64,000 bases of DNA from assembly GCF_013367775.1 (NCBI RefSeq), contig NZ_CP055157.1, positions 2,373,001 through 2,437,000 on the forward strand, read 5' to 3'. Shown piece by piece: positions 60,254-64,000 of the stretch. The translations under genes were made by a program, and so were the position numbers. This stretch comes from Microbulbifer sp. YPW1. Its GTDB lineage: Bacteria > Pseudomonadota > Gammaproteobacteria > Pseudomonadales > Cellvibrionaceae. The notes under the pieces were generated by a model. That model was not told the DNA's origin and made no database searches. It worked only from the letters and a program-made list of their open reading frames with translations. Position 1 is the stretch's first letter. Each line of letters begins with the position of its first letter.

Positions 60254-61372
60254 TTGCGCGTGTCCAAAAAAATTGTATTTACCTCTCTGGTGGTGCTGTG
60301 CGCGGTACTTTTTGTACTGCTCAAGAACTGGTACGACCTGCGTAATCCCTGGACGCGGGACGGGCATGTGCGCGCGGCGGTCATACAGGTCACGCCGAAC
60401 GTGTCCGGCCAGGTGGTAGAGATGGGCGTGCGGGACAATGAGTTTGTCGAGCAGGGCGTGTTGCTATTTCAGATAGACCCGCGCCCGTTTGACGCGCAAC
60501 TGGCGCAGGCCCGTGCCGAGTACGACCGCACCGGCGACAATTATCTGGCGCAGGAACAAAATGTCGCCTCGGTGGCGGCGCAACTCGAAGTGGCGCGTGC
60601 AGCGGTAGTGCAGGCGGAGAGTGCGATTCGTGAGATCGATGCGGTGATTGAGAAAAACGCCGCGGAACTGCAGCGCCAGCAGCGGCTGTTGCCCCAGCGG
60701 GCAACATCGCAGAAGCAGGTGGAGAGCGCCATGGCGCAGCACGCGGTATCACTGGAGCGGCGCAAGGGAACCGAAGCGGCGCTGGTTCAAGCGCGCGCCA
60801 GATATAACAGCGCAGCCGCCCAGCTGGATGAGGCCCGTGCGACCCTCGGTGAACTGGGCGATGCCAACCCTAATATCCGCGCAGCGCGCGCGGCCCTGCA
60901 GGAAGCGCAACTGAATGTGGAGTTTGCCCGTGTGACCGCGCCGGTTGCCGGTTACGTCACCAATTTGAATCTGCGGGTCGGCAGCCATGCGGTCGCCAAT
61001 CAACCGTCGCTGGCATTGATCGATGCCGATAGCTTCTGGATCGAGGGATTCTTCCGCGAAACAACGGTAGCGAGAATCCGGCCCGGCGACCGCGCGCTGG
61101 TGACATTGATGAGTTATCCCGACCGCCCGATTGAAGGGCAGGTGGAAAGTATCGGTTGGGGCATCGCCCAGCAGGACGGGGCTACCGGGCGCGACCTGTT
61201 GCCGCAAGTACGCCCCACCTTCGAGTGGATACGACTGGCACAGCGGATACCCGTGAAAATTGCCCTGGGCGAATTGCCAGAGGGCGTATTGCTGCGGGTG
61301 GGCACCAGCTGTTCGGTAAAGGTGCTCGGTGGAACCGCGATACCGGATGAAGAAGCGCGTGGGTATAAGTAG
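60254..61372 (+). CDS. HlyD-family periplasmic adaptor (AaeA/EmrA-like)
   Basis: 372 residues from TTG 60254 or GTG 60260. One membrane helix (about 6-24), then the lipoyl-like half (VTPNVSGQVVEMGVRDNEFVEQGVLLFQIDPRPF), a long coiled-coil hairpin (about 80-200) and the second lipoyl/barrel part (RVTAPVAGYVTNLNLRVGSHA, IEGFFRETTVARIRPGD). It links the FUSC exporter to an outer-membrane channel. It starts three bases after DUF1656 and overlaps NodT, so the operon is tightly coupled. Confidence 0.94.
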   Translation: MRVSKKIVFTSLVVLCAVLFVLLKNWYDLRNPWTRDGHVRAAVIQVTPNVSGQVVEMGVRDNEFVEQGVLLFQIDPRPFDAQLAQARAEYDRTGDNYLAQEQNVASVAAQLEVARAAVVQAESAIREIDAVIEKNAAELQRQQRLLPQRATSQKQVESAMAQHAVSLERRKGTEAALVQARARYNSAAAQLDEARATLGELGDANPNIRAARAALQEAQLNVEFARVTAPVAGYVTNLNLRVGSHAVANQPSLALIDADSFWIEGFFRETTVARIRPGDRALVTLMSYPDRPIEGQVESIGWGIAQQDGATGRDLLPQVRPTFEWIRLAQRIPVKIALGELPEGVLLRVGTSCSVKVLGGTAIPDEEARGYK

Positions 61373-62876
61373 CACGCAAAGCAGGTCATTGAAGACCGCG
61401 AGGAAGGCGCCGTTCGCGACCATCCTCGCCGCCAGTGTGAGCATCACCAGCTGTACCCTGGGCCCGGTTTACCATCCCCCCGCAGTACCCGTGGCCGACC
61501 ACTGGATCGAGCGCGGTGAGTCGGAGATCAGTAGCAGTGCACCGGTGGCTCCGTTGTGGTGGGAGCAGGCATTTTCCGATCCACGGCTGGATGAGCTGGT
61601 TGCCATCGCCCTGGAGCAAAATCTCAGTCTGCGTTCGGCAACCTTGCGCGTGATGCAGTCACAGCAACAGCTGGCCATTGCGGTGGGCAATCAGTTTCCA
61701 CAGCTTCAGCAGCTCACCGGTTCTGCCGCGCGCTTCAAACAGAGCAACCTGATCCTCGAAGAGTATGACGTTGGCTTCAATCTCTCGTGGGAACTGGATA
61801 TGTGGGGGCGCTTTCGCGGCCAGGTGCGCTCCGCCGCCGCATCGATGGAAGCCAGTGTGGCGGCTTACGACGGTGTGCTGGTGTCGGTGGTGGCCCAGGT
61901 CGCGCAGATTTATATCCAGATCCGTACCACCCAGAGTCGCTTGGAAGTAGCGCGCCGGAATATCGTACTGCAATCACAGAGCCTGCATATTGCGCGCGCC
62001 AAGGCCGATGCCGGCGAAGTGAGCGACCTGGATGCCGAGCAGGCCGAGTCGCTGTTGTACAACACCAAAGCCATTGTGCCGGGGTTGGAAAGTACCCTGC
62101 AGCAACTCAAGAACTCCCTTGCGGTATTGCTGGGGCGCACCCCGGGGACGCTGGGTGATCTGCTGGGCAGTCCCGGCAGCATTCCTGTTGTGCCCCCGCA
62201 GATCGCGGTGGGCATGCCGCAGGACTTATTACGTCAGCGTCCGGATATTCGCGGCGCAGAGCGCTCGCTGGCGGCACAGGGTGCGCAGATTGGTGTGGCG
62301 CGCGCAGATTTGTATCCGGCGTTTTCCATCGCCGGTGCGATTGGCTCGCAGGCCATGGACATCGGCCAGCTGTTTGAAGGGGAAACGGAAACCTGGAGCA
62401 TCGGCGGCGGCTTCGCCTGGAACCTGTTCAACTACGGCCGGCTGCGCAGCAATGTGCGCCTGCAGGATGCGCGTTTCCAGCAGCTGCTGGAGGACTACAG
62501 GCAGACCGTACTCGAGGCCCAGGCCGATGCCGAGAATGCCATCGTCGCCTATCTGAAATCACACCAGCAGCTGGCGATGATCGAGCGCGCCGCGGCCGCT
62601 TCCCAGCGTTCGGTGGCGCTGTCCACCGCGCAGTACACCAATGGTCTGGTGGGCTTTAACACCGTGATCAGCACGCTCACCGCAGACGCGAACCAGCAGG
62701 ATCAGCTAGCGCAGGCACGCGGTGCAGTAGCGGCCAGCCTGGTGCAGGTATACCGCGCGCTGGGCGGCGGTTGGCAGGTGCGCGGCGACCTCTCACCGGT
62801 TGAACTGGTACCGCCGGAAACCCGCGAGGAAATGGAACAGCGCACCGGTAGCTGGCGCAAGGTGTTCATGGAATGA
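61347..62876 (+). CDS. NodT-type outer-membrane efflux lipoprotein (TolC-like)
   Basis: 509 residues from ATG 61347, overlapping the HlyD gene by 26 bp. Lipobox SITSC (Cys near residue 36) after a long signal region. Two repeated helical outer-membrane-factor halves follow; ALEQNLSLRSATLRVMQSQQQLAIAVGNQFPQL, DVGFNLSWELDMWGRFRGQVRSA and GMPQDLLRQRPDIRGAERSLAAQGAQIGVARADLYPAFSI are classical NodT motifs. It forms the outer-membrane exit of the pump. Confidence 0.94.
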   Translation: MKKRVGISSTQSRSLKTARKAPFATILAASVSITSCTLGPVYHPPAVPVADHWIERGESEISSSAPVAPLWWEQAFSDPRLDELVAIALEQNLSLRSATLRVMQSQQQLAIAVGNQFPQLQQLTGSAARFKQSNLILEEYDVGFNLSWELDMWGRFRGQVRSAAASMEASVAAYDGVLVSVVAQVAQIYIQIRTTQSRLEVARRNIVLQSQSLHIARAKADAGEVSDLDAEQAESLLYNTKAIVPGLESTLQQLKNSLAVLLGRTPGTLGDLLGSPGSIPVVPPQIAVGMPQDLLRQRPDIRGAERSLAAQGAQIGVARADLYPAFSIAGAIGSQAMDIGQLFEGETETWSIGGGFAWNLFNYGRLRSNVRLQDARFQQLLEDYRQTVLEAQADAENAIVAYLKSHQQLAMIERAAAASQRSVALSTAQYTNGLVGFNTVISTLTADANQQDQLAQARGAVAASLVQVYRALGGGWQVRGDLSPVELVPPETREEMEQRTGSWRKVFME

Positions 62877-62912
62877 AACGTGTTCAGGGAATGAATGGGC
62901 CCAGGTGAGATA

Positions 62913-63344
62913 ATGCTGCTCAAAGTCCTGCTGATTGCATCAGCATTGCTGGTGGTCAACACAATGATTCACGCGGTGGCGATGACCCTCGCTCTCCGCT
63001 GGAGCCGGCACATTGCGGGATTGCACCCGGCACATCCATTCCTGCCTACCGGCAGGCCGGTGGTGGTATCCGCGGTGGTATTACTGATGTTCTTTGCCTC
63101 GGTGGCTGAGGTAATGACCTGGGCGCTGGTCTACCGCTGGCTGGGTGCGTTCAGTGATGCAGAGCCTGCGCTCTACTTCTCCATGGTGACTTACACCACA
63201 CTGGGGTACGGGGATATCGTGCTCGAAGGCAGCCTGCGTTTGTTGTCTTCGTTTCAGGCGGCCATCGGTATCATCATGTTTGGCTGGACCACCGCCGTGG
63301 TGTTGGCGGTGGTTCAGCGGCTGTACCAAAAACCGCAGCACTAG
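62913..63344 (+). CDS. Small two-helix ion channel with K+ selectivity filter
   Basis: 143 residues from ATG 62913, which has AGGTGAG upstream; an in-frame ATG at 62895 is the alternative. Membrane helices near 2-25, 50-75 and 110-132, with the pore loop YFSMVTYTTLGYGDIVLEG between the last two; TLGYGD is the K+ channel filter. No ligand-binding or RCK domain is present, so gating is unknown. It is the last gene of the antiporter/efflux operon, which links ion control with export. Confidence 0.88.
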   Translation: MLLKVLLIASALLVVNTMIHAVAMTLALRWSRHIAGLHPAHPFLPTGRPVVVSAVVLLMFFASVAEVMTWALVYRWLGAFSDAEPALYFSMVTYTTLGYGDIVLEGSLRLLSSFQAAIGIIMFGWTTAVVLAVVQRLYQKPQH

Positions 63345-63384
63345 TCTCTCAATCCACTCGAAAGACCAGTGCGCTGCCCGCCGT

Positions 63385-64000
63385 TTACTGTTGGGGTGTG
63401 TACCAGATCGGCGATGTCCACGCGCGTTCCTGAATACTCACCGGCAGGTCCTGCGGCCGTTTGAGGCCCGTGCGCGCGGCATCGTAGGTAGACCAGCGTG
63501 GGGTAGGAATCTGTAATACACGGGCGTAGTAGAAGGCGTACTGCGCGGGATCAAAATCGGGATCTGTCCAGGTGGCCATTAACTGGTTGTCGCCGATGGT
63601 GTTTTTATAGGTCGCGTCCTTTTCGTTTACGGTATTACCCACCGGAGGAATCTTGCCGTCGGGGCCGGGCTTGCGGTCACCGGACAGGGCGATGTCATAA
63701 ATCTTGGACTGCTGTTCCCCGGATTCATCCACCCAGCCTTTCACGATCTGGATACGGTCGAGATTGGCCCCGTCCGCTTCCTTGAGTGCCTGCACGATAA
63801 AGGTCGGCGCCGTGTCGCTTGCTGCGGGTAAATCGCCGCCCATGGGCACACCCTTCGCATAGGCCTGCTTTACGCCATCCTCGCTGCCAAGGGAAACACC
63901 TGCCATGTCGAAGCCGCCAAAGAAACGTACCTTGAGGCGCGGCCCGGAGGTGGCGAAGGTTTCCTTGCGTTGGATCGCTTCAAAAATACCGTCACGAGTG
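63385..64000 (-). CDS. DUF3604 family protein (N-terminal part beyond the window)
   Basis: The frame is open from the stop at 63385 to the right edge, giving the last 205 residues; the N-terminus is missing. The visible end (IFEAIQRKETFATSGPRLKVRFFGG, IVQALKEADGANLDRIQIVKGWVDESGE, GDNQLMATWTDPDFDPAQYAFYYARVLQIPTPRW and the terminal RAWTSPIWYTP) is characteristic of DUF3604, a secreted PHP-like metal-dependent family of 600-700 residues with no settled function. It is convergent with the K+-channel-like gene. Confidence 0.92.
   Translation of the reverse strand, partial: TRDGIFEAIQRKETFATSGPRLKVRFFGGFDMAGVSLGSEDGVKQAYAKGVPMGGDLPAASDTAPTFIVQALKEADGANLDRIQIVKGWVDESGEQQSKIYDIALSGDRKPGPDGKIPPVGNTVNEKDATYKNTIGDNQLMATWTDPDFDPAQYAFYYARVLQIPTPRWSTYDAARTGLKRPQDLPVSIQERAWTSPIWYTPQQ

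Overview
The window looks like part of the chromosome of a marine, heterotrophic gammaproteobacterium, most likely from Cellvibrionales and close to Microbulbifer or Saccharophagus. This is an inference. It rests on the moderately high GC content, the polyserine linkers in a secreted multidomain enzyme, a PL10 pectate lyase, two TonB-dependent receptors and a complete ectoine pathway with its own aspartokinase. I found no rRNA, tRNA, transposase, integrase, phage gene or CRISPR array.

Layout. 1-9.2 kb is a signalling block: a secreted trypsin-like protease (cut by the window edge), a probable CsrB/RsmZ-type regulatory RNA with a strong terminator, a small DP-EP-like protein, and a minus-strand operon of an FHA/winged-helix protein followed by two paralogous receptor Ser/Thr kinases with extracytoplasmic TPR regions. 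9.7-17.2 kb is the ectoine locus: divergent ectR, then ectA, ectB, ectC, the ectoine aspartokinase, a TPR membrane protein and a sodium:solute symporter. It is followed by two copies of a nested palindromic repeat. 17.7-22 kb holds yceI with cytochrome b561, a hypothetical gene, corA, a host-attachment-type protein and a CBS protein. 22.2-28 kb is a possible sensing and uptake locus: an anchored PhnD-like binding protein, a membrane-bound regulator-like protein, a TonB receptor and a tyrosine-phosphatase lipoprotein. 28-33 kb has two unknown genes, frmA-frmB for formaldehyde detoxification, a lipoprotein and a FrnE-like DsbA protein. 33.8-41 kb has a DPP-IV peptidase and, on the minus strand, a three-gene set (membrane cytochrome with an ethylbenzene-dehydrogenase-like heme domain, DUF1566 protein, secreted metallophosphoesterase). 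41-46 kb is iron and pectin: a Fur box, siderophore receptor, PepSY reductase-like protein and pectate lyase. 46-50 kb is a cyanide-insensitive-type bd oxidase with a GbsR/MarR regulator, then DUF1853. 50-56 kb encodes envelope proteins (OmpW-like, autotransporter, DUF1254, beta-barrel). 56.5-63.3 kb is a plus-strand operon: cation/proton antiporter, FUSC exporter, DUF1656, HlyD, NodT and a K+-channel-like protein. A DUF3604 gene runs off the right edge.

Together the genes describe a salt-adapted polymer degrader. Ectoine synthesis, cation antiport, CorA and a K+ channel handle ions and osmolarity. Pectate lyase, DPP-IV and the phosphoesterase release nutrients, and the TonB receptors import them. 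The kinase/FHA block, the GGA-rich RNA and the anchored sensor/regulator pair are the least described parts. Start codons were often moved downstream of the longest reading frame where a ribosome binding site, signal peptide or family length supported it; these choices are stated in each entry.
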